Source: Paraburkholderia adhaesiva
GTDB lineage: Bacteria > Pseudomonadota > Gammaproteobacteria > Burkholderiales > Burkholderiaceae
Direction of reading: 5' to 3'
Assembly (NCBI RefSeq): GCF_021390575.1
Contig: NZ_JAJEJQ010000001.1
Span: 3,262,501 to 3,326,500 of the forward strand
Length of the DNA stretch: 64,000 nt
In this document: in pieces, positions 20,378 through 30,145 of the stretch
Layout of the letters: every line of letters starts with the position of its first letter
Position numbering within the stretch: the stretch's first letter is position 1
Translations under genes and position numbers: made by a program
The notes under the pieces: generated by a model
The model's input: only the letters and a program-made list of their open reading frames with translations
Databases searched by the model: none
Told to the model about the DNA's origin: nothing

Positions 20378-23300
20378 TTAGCCAATCGTCATCAAGTTAG
20401 CGTTACCGCCCGCGGCGGCTGTGTTCACGCTCACCGAACGCTCCGTGAGGAGACGTTCGAGTGCGTAATCTTCATCGCCGTTCGCGAGCGCATGGGCCGC
20501 GACGCCCTGCACCGATACGATCGGCCCCGGACGCTTCGCCACTTCCTTCACGAGCGCGAGCAGTTCGTCGCTGTCGCCTTCGAAGAGCACCGCGTCGTAT
20601 TGCGACGAATCGCCGCCCTTATGCATCGTCGCGTGCGCCTTCAGCGACGCCGGCAACGCGTTCACAAGGGCTTCGCCCGCCGCGCCAGAAAAGAGTGCGC
20701 GATTGCCCGTCGCGAGTGCGGCGGCGAACTGCGCGCGAGCGCCGGTCGCCGTCGACGGCACACACAGCACCGTGCCGCGCGCCGAGAGCGTATAGGTGTT
20801 GCGTTCGCCCGTCGGGCCCGGCAGCACGGCCGTTGCGCCCGCGAGCACGTACTCGAGGTAGCCGTCGCAGCGGGCCGCGAGGGCCGGATCGCGTTCGGCG
20901 ATCAGCCAGTCGCGCAGCGTCGTGAGAGCGGCTTGCGCCGAAAGCGGTGCCGACTGCGGACGCTCCGTGTTCTCACCCTGCGGCGCGTCGACCACCAGCG
21001 CGTTCGAAAGCGACTTCGGCAAACCGGAAGGACGCTTCGCCAGCAGGCGCGACAGATACAGCGCGCCGCCTGCCTTCGGACCCGTGCCCGAGAGCCCTTC
21101 GCCGCCGAACGGCTGCACGCCCACCACCGCGCCGACCACGTTGCGGTTCACGTAGATGTTGCCCACGTGCGCGCGGCCGACCACATGCGCGATGGTCTCG
21201 TCGATACGCGTGTGAATACCGAGCGTGAGACCGTAGCCGGTCGAACGGATCTGTTCGAGCAGTTTGTCGAGCTGGCTGCGGCGATAGCGGATCACGTGCA
21301 GAACCGGGCCGAATACTTCGCGCTTGAGCTCGTCGATGCTGTCCAGTTCGATGAGCGTCGGCGGCACGAACGTACCCTGAACCGAGCCTTCCGGCATCGC
21401 CAGTTGCACGACGTTGCGACCCTTTTCGCGCATCGTCGCGACGTGCGCATCGATGCCGCGCTTCGCGTCGACGTCGATCACAGGGCCGACGTCGGTCGAA
21501 AGACGATCAGGATTGCCGATCGCCAGTTCCTTCATCGCGCCCGAGAGCATTTCGAGCGTGCGCTCCGCCACGTCCTCTTGCAGACACAGCACACGCAGCG
21601 CCGAGCAGCGCTGGCCCGCCGAATCGAATGCCGATTGCAGCACGTCCGCGACAACCTGCTCCGCGAGCGCCGACGAATCGACGATCATCGCGTTCTGGCC
21701 GCCAGTTTCGGCGATCAGCGGAATCGGACGGCCTTCGGCATCGAGGCGCTCCGAAAGCGTCTTGTTGATGAGGCGCGCGACTTCGGTCGAACCGGTGAAC
21801 ATCACGGCGCGCGTGCGCGGGTCGGCGACGAGCGCCGCGCCCACGGTTTCGCCGTCGCCCGGCAGCAGTTGCACGGCGCCGGCCGGCACGCCCGCTTCGC
21901 GCAGGATGCGCACGGCCTGGGCCGCGATCAGCGGCGTTTGCTCAGCGGGCTTCGCGAGCACGGTGTTGCCCGCGGCGAGCGCGGCGGCCACCTGGCCCAT
22001 GAAGATCGCGAGCGGGAAATTCCACGGGCTGATACAGACCACGGGGCCGAGCGGACGATGCGTGTCGTTCGAGAATTCCTCGCGGATCTGCGCCGAGTAG
22101 TAACGCAGGAAGTCGATCGCTTCACGGATCTCGGCGACGGCGTTCGGCAACGACTTGCCCGCCTCGCGCACGATCAGCCCCATCAGCGTGTGCATCTGCG
22201 CTTCGAGCAGGTCGGCGGCGCGTGCGAGGCAATCGGCGCGCGCGTCGACTGGCGTCGCCTGCCAGATCGGCGCGGCGGCTACGGCGTGCGCGAGCGCGGC
22301 GCTCACGTGTTCCGCTGACGCTTCGACCACGGTGCCCACGACATCGCGATGATCGGCCGGGTTACGCACGTCGCGCGCGACGCCGGACGCGATTGCATCC
22401 TGGTTGTCCTCGAGCATCGGCATGGCGCGCCACGGATGGTGCGCGCTCGCAAGCAGCGCCGACGAGAGCGACGCGAGACGATGTTCGTTCGAGAGGTCGA
22501 GGCCCATCGAATTGAGACGCTCGCTGCCGTAGAGATCGCGCGGCAGCGGAATCTTCGCGTGCGGCGCGCCGGTCGGGACGACCTTCGCGGCTTCGTCGAT
22601 GGGGTTCGCGACCAGTTCGCTCACCGGCACCGTTTCGTCGGCGATGCGGTTGACGAACGACGTGTTGGCGCCGTTTTCGAGCAGACGCCGCACGAGGTAC
22701 GCAAGCAGCGTCTCATGCGTGCCGACCGGCGCGTAGACGCGGCACGGGCGGTTGAGTTTGCCCGCTGCGAGCGGCCCAGTGACTTCTTCGTACAGCGGTT
22801 CGCCCATGCCGTGCAGGCACTGGAACTCGTACTGGCCGGGATAGTAGTTCTGCCCCGCGAGGTGATAGATCGCCGAGAGCGTGTACGCGTTGTGCGTCGC
22901 GAACTGCGGGTACACAGCGTCGGGTGCGCCGAGCAGCCGCTTCGCGCAGGCGAGGTACGAAACGTCGGTGTAGATCTTGCGCGTGTAGACCGGATAGCCT
23001 TCGAGGCCGTCGACCTGGGCGCGCTTGATTTCGGTATCCCAGTACGCGCCCTTCACGAGGCGGACCATGATGCGGTGACGGCTGCGGCGGGCGAGATCGA
23101 CGATGTAGTCGATCACGAACGGGCAGCGCTTCTGGTACGCCTGCACCACGAAGCCGATACCGTTCCAGCCCTGCAGTTCCGGATCGAAGCACAGCGCTTC
23201 GAGCAGGTCGAGCGAGAGTTCGAGGCGATCGGCTTCTTCAGCGTCGATGTTCAGGCCGATGTCATAGCGGCGAGCGAGCACGGCGAGCGCACGCACGCGC

Positions 23301-24343
23301 GGCAGCAGTTCGCTCATCGTGCGCTCCTGCTGCGCGCGCGAATAACGCGCATGCAGTGCGGAGAGCTTGATCGAGATACCCGGGCCCTCGTAGATGCCGC
23401 GGCCACCGGCGGCCTTGCCGATCGCGTGGATCGCCTGCTCGTAGGAGGCGTAGTAGCGCAGCGCATCGGCTTCGGTCGTGGCCGCTTCGCCGAGCATGTC
23501 GTACGAGTAGCGGAAGCCGCGTGCTTCGAACTTGCGGCTGTTCGCGAGCGCTTCGGAAATGTTTTCGCCCGTGACGAACTGCTCGCCCATCAGGCGCATC
23601 GCCATGTCGACGCCCTTGCGGATCAGCGGCTCGCCGCCCTTGCCGATCATGCGCGTGAGCGCCGACGAAAGCCCCGTCTCGCTGTTCGTCGTGACGAGCT
23701 TGCCCGTGATCATCAGGCCCCACGTGGCGGCGTTCACGAACAACGAAGGCGCATGGCCGACGTGCGATTTCCAGTCGCCCTTGCTGATCTTGTCGCGAAT
23801 CAGCGCGTCGCGCGTGGCGCGGTCGGGAATGCGCAGGAGCGCCTCGGCGAGGCACATCAGCGCAACACCTTCCTGGCTCGACAGCGAGAACTCGTGAATC
23901 AGCCCCTCGACGCCGCCGCCCGAACGCTTGGCGCGCAGCGTCTCGACGAGACGCGTCGCGAGCTTCGACACGTCGCCCGTCAGGTTCGTGGGCAGGCGCG
24001 CTTCGCCAATCAGGAACGGCACGCACTCCGGCTCGGGACGGCGGTACGCGGCCGTGATTGCCGCGCGCAACACCGACTGCGGTTGCACGTTTTGCGCGAA
24101 TTCGAGGAACGGGTGCGACGCGGCTTCGTCCTCGGCTTCGGCGTTGGTGCCGTCCACGAGATCCGTGGCGCCCGCGTGGCCCGTCAGTTCAGGGGGCAAC
24201 TGGCCATGCTCGATCTTTTCGAGATAAGCAAATATTGCCTGCTTGATGAGCCAATGCGGGGTGCGTTCGAGGCGTGCGGCGGCATCTTTCAGCCGGGAGC
24301 GGAGGAGGTCGTCGACTTTGACGCCAAGGGTGGTGCTGGCCAT
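20378..24343 (-). CDS. putA: Trifunctional proline utilisation protein PutA
   Basis: Oxidises proline to glutamate in two steps and represses its own gene. The 1321 residues fit the long trifunctional type. Residues 1-47 form a ribbon-helix-helix DNA-binding domain (TTLGVKVDDLLRSRL, then LIKQAIFAYLEK). A flavin-dependent proline dehydrogenase barrel follows at about 190-560, with RLVKGAYWDTE. The glutamate-semialdehyde dehydrogenase domain at about 640-1120 has catalytic Cys913 in SAGQRCSALR and ISPWNFPLAI. The C-terminus carries the extra domain of long PutAs. A GTTGCA inverted repeat 77-107 bases upstream is a good autoregulatory operator. The ATG at 24343 begins the DNA-binding domain. Confidence 0.97.
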   Translation of the reverse strand: MASTTLGVKVDDLLRSRLKDAAARLERTPHWLIKQAIFAYLEKIEHGQLPPELTGHAGATDLVDGTNAEAEDEAASHPFLEFAQNVQPQSVLRAAITAAYRRPEPECVPFLIGEARLPTNLTGDVSKLATRLVETLRAKRSGGGVEGLIHEFSLSSQEGVALMCLAEALLRIPDRATRDALIRDKISKGDWKSHVGHAPSLFVNAATWGLMITGKLVTTNSETGLSSALTRMIGKGGEPLIRKGVDMAMRLMGEQFVTGENISEALANSRKFEARGFRYSYDMLGEAATTEADALRYYASYEQAIHAIGKAAGGRGIYEGPGISIKLSALHARYSRAQQERTMSELLPRVRALAVLARRYDIGLNIDAEEADRLELSLDLLEALCFDPELQGWNGIGFVVQAYQKRCPFVIDYIVDLARRSRHRIMVRLVKGAYWDTEIKRAQVDGLEGYPVYTRKIYTDVSYLACAKRLLGAPDAVYPQFATHNAYTLSAIYHLAGQNYYPGQYEFQCLHGMGEPLYEEVTGPLAAGKLNRPCRVYAPVGTHETLLAYLVRRLLENGANTSFVNRIADETVPVSELVANPIDEAAKVVPTGAPHAKIPLPRDLYGSERLNSMGLDLSNEHRLASLSSALLASAHHPWRAMPMLEDNQDAIASGVARDVRNPADHRDVVGTVVEASAEHVSAALAHAVAAAPIWQATPVDARADCLARAADLLEAQMHTLMGLIVREAGKSLPNAVAEIREAIDFLRYYSAQIREEFSNDTHRPLGPVVCISPWNFPLAIFMGQVAAALAAGNTVLAKPAEQTPLIAAQAVRILREAGVPAGAVQLLPGDGETVGAALVADPRTRAVMFTGSTEVARLINKTLSERLDAEGRPIPLIAETGGQNAMIVDSSALAEQVVADVLQSAFDSAGQRCSALRVLCLQEDVAERTLEMLSGAMKELAIGNPDRLSTDVGPVIDVDAKRGIDAHVATMREKGRNVVQLAMPEGSVQGTFVPPTLIELDSIDELKREVFGPVLHVIRYRRSQLDKLLEQIRSTGYGLTLGIHTRIDETIAHVVGRAHVGNIYVNRNVVGAVVGVQPFGGEGLSGTGPKAGGALYLSRLLAKRPSGLPKSLSNALVVDAPQGENTERPQSAPLSAQAALTTLRDWLIAERDPALAARCDGYLEYVLAGATAVLPGPTGERNTYTLSARGTVLCVPSTATGARAQFAAALATGNRALFSGAAGEALVNALPASLKAHATMHKGGDSSQYDAVLFEGDSDELLALVKEVAKRPGPIVSVQGVAAHALANGDEDYALERLLTERSVSVNTAAAGGNANLMTIG

Positions 24344-24419
24344 GATTCCTTCGTATGCCGGTCGACACGCACCGGCGAAAGACTAAAAGTTGGCCGAATC
24401 CTAACCTTTCAAATAAAAA

Positions 24420-24450
24420 GGTGCAACCACTCCGTCGAATTGGTTGCACC
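24420..24450. promoter_or_regulatory. Putative PutA operator
   Basis: A perfect 10-bp inverted repeat, GGTGCAACCA and TGGTTGCACC, with an 11-base spacer. Each arm holds GTTGCA, the recognition hexamer known for E. coli PutA. It lies in the putA leader between putA and the divergent small gene. Confidence 0.7.
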
Positions 24451-24632
24451 CCGAGAGAACCCTTATGGTGCGGGGATTTGCAGCCGATGCCCGTCAGCCG
24501 GGCTTGACGGGTTGCGCTCAGTATTTTCCCTGGCCAGGACTTATTCTGATCACCCTCAGTGAATCCACTTCCGCGCCGATATAGCTGGTATATCAAGATG
24601 AAACGATTGCGACAGCAATACGGGAGGGCGAA

Positions 24633-24758
24633 ATGGAACAGTTCATCGTGGTGATCGGAATCTGGAGCATGTGCGCGATGTGTGCCGTGCTGTTCATACG
24701 CGGCGCGGCGGCGCCTGCGGTGCGGCGGGTGAAGCTTGTGGAAAGAGCGCACCGCTAG
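24633..24758 (+). CDS. Small single-pass membrane protein, 41 residues
   Basis: A short gene starting MEQFIVVIGIWSMCAMCAV, with one hydrophobic segment (about residues 4-22), two cysteines in it, then a basic tail ending RVKLVERAHR. A strong Shine-Dalgarno GGGAGG lies five bases before the ATG. It is divergent from putA and shares its 290-base upstream region. The good ribosome site, clear membrane segment and positive-inside tail argue that it is real. I do not recognise a function. Confidence 0.6.
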   Translation: MEQFIVVIGIWSMCAMCAVLFIRGAAAPAVRRVKLVERAHR

Positions 24759-24813
24759 GCCATCGACTGCATGCGGCATCGCGCGGCGACGGCCTCGTCG
24801 CCCACGCGAAGCT

Positions 24814-27066
24814 CTAAATATCGAGCGGATCGACTTCGAGGTTCCAGCGCAGCACGCCGCGCAGCGCGCGCAGCGCCGGCTGCCACGCACGCAATGTGGC
24901 CTGCAGCGCCGCACGAGACTGGCTTTCCACGAGCAGTTGCGCACGGTGGACGTTCATCACCTTGACGATCGTCAGCGGCACTGCGTCGTAGACCGTCACC
25001 CGCTCGGCCGCAGGAATCGCCGTCAGGGCGTGTGCCGCCTGCGAGAGGAACTCGAGCGCCGCCTCCAGCGTGCGCCCCTCGGCGCGCAGCAGCGCCTGGT
25101 AGACGAACGGCGGCAGATGCGCGTCGCGGCGCTCCGCCAACTGCGCATTAGCAAACCCCACATAGTCATGGCGCGCCAGTGCGTGATAAAGCGCATGTCG
25201 TGGATAACGCGTCTGCACCAGCACCTCGCCGGGTAGTCCGGCGCGGCCCGCGCGGCCGCTTACCTGCATCAACTGGGCGAACAGCCGCTCGCTCGCGCGA
25301 AAGTCGTGCGAAAACAGCGCGTTGTCGGCGTTGAGCACGCCCACGAGCGACACGCGCTGGAAATCGTGACCTTTCGCGATCATCTGCGTGCCGACCAGAA
25401 TATCGACGTCGCCCGCATGCACATCCGAGAACAACGCTTGCGCACTGCCCTTGCGGCGCGTGCTGTCGGCGTCGATGCGCAGCACGCGGGCGCCGGGCAC
25501 CGCGCTCGCAAGCGCTTCCTCGATACGCTGCGTACCGCGTCCCATCGGGGCGATATCGACGTTGCCACACTCGGGGCACGAACGCGGGATGCGTGATTCC
25601 CAGCCGCAGTGGTGGCAGCGCAGCGCCCGCTCGGGCTTGTGCAGCACGACGTAGGCGCTGCAGCGAGGGCAGCCCGCCACCCAGCCACAGGCGTCGCACG
25701 CGAGCGTCGGCGCGTAGCCGCGCCGGTTCAGGAACACGAGACTTTGCTCGCCCCGCTCGAGGCGCGCCTTCATCGCGGCAACCAGCGGCCCCGACAGGCC
25801 CTCGAACGACGCACGGCCGCGCCGCCGCTCCTCTTCCAGATCGATCAGCCTGATCGCGGGCAGCACGGCGTCGGCGATGGCGCGACGCGAAAGCGTGAGG
25901 CGCGTGTAGCGGCCCTGCTCGGCCTGCCACCAGCTTTCGAGCGACGGCGTCGCCGAGCCGAGCACCACCGGGACGCCGAGTTGCTTCGCCCGCCACACAG
26001 CGAGATCGCGCGCGGAATAGCGCAGCCCTTCCTGCTGCTTGTAGGCGGGATCGTGCTCCTCGTCGACGACGATCATCGCGAGACGCGGCAGTGAAGCCAA
26101 TACGGCCAGACGCGTGCCGAGCACGATGCGCGCGCGGCCCGTATGAGCCGCGAGCCAGTTGCGCGCACGCTCGCCTTCGGCGAGCCCGCTGTGGAGTGTG
26201 ACGATCGCATCGTCGGGGAGCGTGGCCGCGAAGCGCGTGCGGAACGCCGCTTCGAACTGCGGCGTTAGATTGATTTCGGGAACGAGGACGAGCGCCTGGG
26301 CATCGGGCTCGCGTTCCAGCAGCGCGGCCAGCGCGCGCAGATAGACCTCCGTCTTGCCGCTGCCGGTCACGCCGTGCAGCAGGAACGGCGCGAAGCTGCG
26401 GGCGGCCTGGATCGCGTCGACGGCGGCGGTCTGCTCGTCGCTCAGCGTCGGGCCCTGCACGGTTTCTGCGCTTGCGCACTTCGCGGCCACGGACCCTGCG
26501 CCGAATTCGACTCGCTCGTATTCGACCCAACCCGCCTCGCGCCAGCTTTCCAGCGTGGGTGCGGCCTTTGGGTGCAGCGTTTTGGCGTCGGCGAGATCGA
26601 GTTCGCCGGTTTCCGCCAACGCCTCTGCCAGCCGGCGCAGTGCCTGCGCGCGCGCGGGCAACGCTTCTGGAAGCGCCTCACGGCCCGCCGGCAGCAGGCG
26701 GTAGCGCTCTTCGGGCGCGAGCAGCCGGCCCCATCGCGACGGGTCGCGCAGCGCCTGCGGCAGCGCGGGCAGCGCCACTTCGCCGAGGCCGCGCTGATAG
26801 TAGTCGGCAGCGAAAGCAGCAAGCTCGAGCCATTGCGCGGAAAGCGGCGGGCACGCAGCGCAGACGGCGCTCACGTCGCGAAGCTTGGCGGCGGGAACGT
26901 CGCTGTGCGAATCCACTTCGCATACGAGTCCCACCACGTCGCGCCGCCCGAACGGCACGCGCACCAGCATGCCGGGCTGCGGGGCGGGCGCGCTGGCCGG
27001 GTAGCGATAGTCGTATAGCGCCGGCAGCGGGTGGTCTAGCGCGACGCGCACGAATCCCGCCGTCAA
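24814..27066 (-). CDS. priA: Primosomal protein N', replication restart helicase
   Basis: Superfamily 2 helicase that recognises stalled forks and starts PriA-PriB-DnaT-type restart. The N-terminal 3'-end-binding domain is followed by Walker A GVTGSGKT (about 232-239) and the DEEH box with VVDEEHDPAYKQQ. A zinc-binding insert has eight cysteines in four pairs (CDAC, CPRC, CHHC, CPEC), and a helicase C domain with GTQMIAKGHDFQRV follows. About 750 residues. I chose the TTG at 27066 because AGGAG lies six bases upstream; the frame is open to a GTG at 27102 that lacks such a site. Confidence 0.93.
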   Translation of the reverse strand: MTAGFVRVALDHPLPALYDYRYPASAPAPQPGMLVRVPFGRRDVVGLVCEVDSHSDVPAAKLRDVSAVCAACPPLSAQWLELAAFAADYYQRGLGEVALPALPQALRDPSRWGRLLAPEERYRLLPAGREALPEALPARAQALRRLAEALAETGELDLADAKTLHPKAAPTLESWREAGWVEYERVEFGAGSVAAKCASAETVQGPTLSDEQTAAVDAIQAARSFAPFLLHGVTGSGKTEVYLRALAALLEREPDAQALVLVPEINLTPQFEAAFRTRFAATLPDDAIVTLHSGLAEGERARNWLAAHTGRARIVLGTRLAVLASLPRLAMIVVDEEHDPAYKQQEGLRYSARDLAVWRAKQLGVPVVLGSATPSLESWWQAEQGRYTRLTLSRRAIADAVLPAIRLIDLEEERRRGRASFEGLSGPLVAAMKARLERGEQSLVFLNRRGYAPTLACDACGWVAGCPRCSAYVVLHKPERALRCHHCGWESRIPRSCPECGNVDIAPMGRGTQRIEEALASAVPGARVLRIDADSTRRKGSAQALFSDVHAGDVDILVGTQMIAKGHDFQRVSLVGVLNADNALFSHDFRASERLFAQLMQVSGRAGRAGLPGEVLVQTRYPRHALYHALARHDYVGFANAQLAERRDAHLPPFVYQALLRAEGRTLEAALEFLSQAAHALTAIPAAERVTVYDAVPLTIVKVMNVHRAQLLVESQSRAALQATLRAWQPALRALRGVLRWNLEVDPLDI

Positions 27067-27486
27067 GGGTATCTCCTGGTCCGTGTCTGTGTCCTGGCGC
27101 ACACACTCACCAACTTAAAGTAAAGCTTTATATTTCGCGCTAAGTTTTGGATTCCGCAGAACAATCGAGCACCCGATCCTGCCCCTGTGGATAACTTTGT
27201 TGAGAACTCGCAAGCCACCGGGCGCACGCGCCGCCGCACCGCCGTTGTGTTGGACGGCGCACAAAACGCCATGGAGCGCCGAAAGCCTTGCCTGTCAAGG
27301 GCCCGATTGATCGTTAGCGGACATGGGCACCCCGTTGCGGCAATTTTTCCCTCTTGCGCGCCGCAACGAGGCAAGTGTGTATAAGTCAAGTCTTGACTTC
27401 TCCGGAAGTGCCTCTGGCTGGCCGTTTCGGCACGCCCATCTACGGGCGTCCGGAGTACGACGCATTGCGTCGCAACAAAACGATCG
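27067..27486. other. Gap between priA and hemE
   Basis: About 420 bases between the priA start and the hemE stop, both on the minus strand, so it should hold the priA promoter and the hemE 3' end. It contains one perfect 9-bp DnaA-type box (TGTGGATAA at 27186-27194, reverse complement of TTATCCACA). No gene, RNA fold or T-run terminator was recognised. Confidence 0.5.
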
Positions 27487-28575
27487 TCAGGCGCCGGCGT
27501 GAATCGCCCGGCTGTGACTGTGAACTTCGTCTACCAGTTCCGCCACGCTCTCCGGCGGCGTGAACTGCGAAATTCCGTGCCCCAGATTGAACACATGGCC
27601 GAGATGCGCCCCGAAGCTGTCGAGCACCGCGCGCGCTTCGGCGCGAATCGCTGCAGGCGACGCGAACAACACCGACGGGTCCAGATTGCCCTGCAGCGCC
27701 ACGCGCTCGCCCACGCGCTCACGCGCGCGTCCGAGGTTCACCGTCCAGTCGAGGCCGACCGCGTCGACGCCAATCGCCGCGATTTCGTCGAGCCATAGCC
27801 CGCCGCCCTTCGTGAACGTGATGACCGGCACGCGTCGGCCTTCGTGCTCGCGCTTGAGGGCCGCTACGACCTGCGCGATGTACTGGAGCGAGAAGCGTTG
27901 ATAGGCGCCGTCCGCCAGCGCGCCACCCCAGGTGTCGAAGATCATGACGGCCTGCGCGCCCGCTTCGATCTGCGCGTTCAGATAAGCAGCGACGGCTTGC
28001 GCGTTCACATCGAGGATGCGCTGCATCAGGTCCGGTCGTGCGTACAGCATCGACTTCACCGTGCGGAAGTCGTCCGAACCGCCACCCTCGACCATGTAGC
28101 ACGCGAGCGTCCACGGGCTGCCCGAAAAGCCGATCAGCGGCACACGCTGACAGCCTTGCGCATCGGTCAGCGCGCGGCGGATTTCGCGCACGGCGTCCGT
28201 CACGTAGCCGAGCGTCGCGCCGATGTCCGGCACCGCAAGCTTCGCGACATCGGCTTCGGTGCGCACCGGATGCGCGAACTTCGGCCCCTCGCCCGCCTGG
28301 AAGTCGAGGCCGAGGCCCATGGCATCAGGAATGGTGAGGATGTCCGAGAACAGGATGGCGGCGTCGAGCGGATAACGGTCGAGCGGCTGCAGCGTGACTT
28401 CGGTCGCGTAGTCGGGGTTCTTCGCAAGACCGAGGAAGCTGCCGGCGCGGCTGCGCGTGGCGTTGTACTCCGGCAGATAACGGCCTGCCTGGCGCATCAG
28501 CCAGATCGGCGTGTATTCGGTCGGCTGGCGCAGCAGCGCGCGCAGGAAAGTGTCGTTCAGAAGAGTGTGAGCCAC
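27487..28575 (-). CDS. hemE: Uroporphyrinogen decarboxylase
   Basis: Decarboxylates the four acetate side chains of uroporphyrinogen III to give coproporphyrinogen III in haem synthesis. The 362 residues match the family. The signature [15 protein letters not shown] (about 23-37) holds the substrate-binding arginines. [18 protein letters not shown] and the C-terminal FNLGHGI motif are also present. The start codon is GTG at 28575, with only a weak ribosome site. No other heme gene is adjacent. Confidence 0.97.
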   Translation of the reverse strand: MAHTLLNDTFLRALLRQPTEYTPIWLMRQAGRYLPEYNATRSRAGSFLGLAKNPDYATEVTLQPLDRYPLDAAILFSDILTIPDAMGLGLDFQAGEGPKFAHPVRTEADVAKLAVPDIGATLGYVTDAVREIRRALTDAQGCQRVPLIGFSGSPWTLACYMVEGGGSDDFRTVKSMLYARPDLMQRILDVNAQAVAAYLNAQIEAGAQAVMIFDTWGGALADGAYQRFSLQYIAQVVAALKREHEGRRVPVITFTKGGGLWLDEIAAIGVDAVGLDWTVNLGRARERVGERVALQGNLDPSVLFASPAAIRAEARAVLDSFGAHLGHVFNLGHGISQFTPPESVAELVDEVHSHSRAIHAGA

Positions 28576-28784
28576 GAGCAGGGTACGCCGGGAGGCGCTT
28601 CAGGATTGACGAGCAAGCCGCCATTTTACCGGAGCGGACGCCCGCCGACGCCGTCGCGAGCGGCAGAACCAGCGACCGAACGCCACCGGGTCAGCCGCTG
28701 CTTAACTGGTGTGTGCATGTTGGCTATCATCGGTAGCCTTTCCTGACGATTACACCAATGCGACCACAAACTGGAGGAGACACC

Positions 28785-29582
28785 ATGACAAAAGCGGCGA
28801 TCGTCCGCCTCATCACCGCGGGTGCTGTGCTGGGCGCAGCCGCATTTGTGCAACCCGCGTTTGCACAGAGCACGGCGACGCCCTCGCGGCTCGACGAAGT
28901 GATCGCACGCGGCACGCTGCGCATCTGCACGACGGGCGATTACAAGCCCTACTCGTTCCGCCGTGCGGACGACACATTCGAGGGTATCGACATCGACATG
29001 AGCGCGTCGCTTGCGAAATCGCTCGGTGTGAAGACGGAGTTCGTGAAGACGACGTGGTCGAACCTGATGACCGATTTCCTCGCGAAATGCGATATCGCGG
29101 TGGGTGGTGTGTCGACGTTGCTCGAACGCCAGAAGCGCGCATTCTTCACCGAGGCATATCAAGTGGATGGCAAGACGCCGATCGTGCGTTGCACCGACGT
29201 CGCCAAATACCAGACGCTCACGCAAATCGACCAGCCGACGACTCGCGTCATCGTAAATCCGGGCGGTACGAACGAACGCTTTGCGCGGCAGTTCCTCACG
29301 CACGCAAACCTCACCGTGTACCCGGACAACGTAACCGTGTTCAAACAGATCCTCGATGGCAAGGCCGACGTGATGATCACCGATGCCTCCGAGACGCTGC
29401 TTCAGCAAAAGCTCAATCCCGGCCTGTGCTCGGTGCATCCCGACAAGCCGTTCCAGTACGGCGAGAAGGCGTGGATGGTCCCGCGCGGCGACGTCGTGTT
29501 CCAGCAGTACGTGAATCAGTGGCTCCATCTGCTTCAGGCAAGCGGCGAGTATCAGTCGATCTCGGACAAGTGGCTCAAGTGA
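28785..29582 (+). CDS. pheC: Periplasmic cyclohexadienyl dehydratase (PheC-like)
   Basis: A 265-residue solute-binding-protein fold with a cleaved signal peptide (ends AFAQS, about residue 28). It is colinear with Pseudomonas PheC, a periplasmic enzyme converting prephenate to phenylpyruvate and arogenate to phenylalanine. Shared features are ICTTGDYKPYSFR near the N-terminus, IVNPGGTNERFAR with the catalytic-region residues, ILDGKADVMITDA, and LCSVHPDKPF. GGAGGAGA precedes the ATG at 28785. The alternative is a plain amino-acid ABC binding protein, but the TNERFAR region argues for PheC. It is a monocistronic gene. Confidence 0.8.
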   Translation: MTKAAIVRLITAGAVLGAAAFVQPAFAQSTATPSRLDEVIARGTLRICTTGDYKPYSFRRADDTFEGIDIDMSASLAKSLGVKTEFVKTTWSNLMTDFLAKCDIAVGGVSTLLERQKRAFFTEAYQVDGKTPIVRCTDVAKYQTLTQIDQPTTRVIVNPGGTNERFARQFLTHANLTVYPDNVTVFKQILDGKADVMITDASETLLQQKLNPGLCSVHPDKPFQYGEKAWMVPRGDVVFQQYVNQWLHLLQASGEYQSISDKWLK

Positions 29583-29871
29583 GCCTTCGCTTTGGCTTGC
29601 ACTGTGTGCGTTGAACCACTCACGGAGTTGCAACCGTGAATTCGAATGCGCGAAAAAGTGAGGACTTCGTTGGATGGACCGCGAACGGTATCGATGCCGT
29701 CCGCAAAACTGCAAAGCATGCGCGTTTTGCCTCTACGAATGCACTCGAATGCCCGCGCACCGGGCATTGGTTCATGCCCGACGAATTGCCTGCTGGCGAA
29801 CGGACTATCCGGCTATCTGTAAGCCACCGAACATACCGGTAAGAATGACTCAGGCATAACGTTCAGGATGG
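29583..29871. other. Gap downstream of pheC
   Basis: About 290 bases. A plus-strand frame from a GTG near 29636 has no ribosome binding site and no recognisable similarity, so I do not call it a gene. No repeat or fold was seen. Confidence 0.4.
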
Positions 29872-29903
29872 CAAAAAATCCCGCAAAGCCTTATCTGGCG
29901 GGC
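29872..29903 (-). terminator. Terminator overlapping the stop of the small minus-strand ORF
   Basis: On the minus strand CCCGC (from 29902-29898) pairs with GCGGG (29884-29880), followed by ATTTTTTG. The short five-base stem is weak, but the T-run and its place at the TAA stop (29891-29893) support it. Confidence 0.45.
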
Positions 29904-30013
29904 GTTACAACCTGAAACACTTTGTTACCGTCAAGGTTCATTAATTCGCCCACAATACCTTCAACGGTTTCAACACGGATGTGGTCGGGTGTGACTGTGT
30001 GTACACGAATCAC
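29891..30013 (-). CDS. Possible 40-residue protein of unknown function
   Basis: A minus-strand frame from GTG at 30013 encodes MIRVHTVTPDHIRVETVEG followed by IVGELMNLDG and ends QVVTPAR. It is a plausible mix of beta-type hydrophobic and charged residues, unlike the Arg-rich shadow frames around it. The local GC is visibly lower than in neighbouring genes. A terminator overlaps its stop. Weaknesses: GTG start, no clear Shine-Dalgarno, and the frame stays open upstream to a TTG at 30046. It may be a remnant of a longer acquired gene. Confidence 0.35.
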   Translation of the reverse strand: MIRVHTVTPDHIRVETVEGIVGELMNLDGNKVFQVVTPAR

Positions 30014-30145
30014 CGACCTGTCGGCATCATGCCGAAGCTCTCTCAAGGGGCATCTTTGCTGGAGCCGTGACCGGCGCGTGCAGCACGTCCTACTGCCGGC
30101 TCCTCCTTTGGTCTCCTCGCGCTAACCCCGTAGCGTGTGGTTTTT

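Noticed and set aside
24189..24944. Minus-strand frame of 251 codons across the putA upstream region
   Set aside because: Overlaps putA and the small membrane gene out of frame, composition is low-complexity and Arg-rich, and it would cover the operator.
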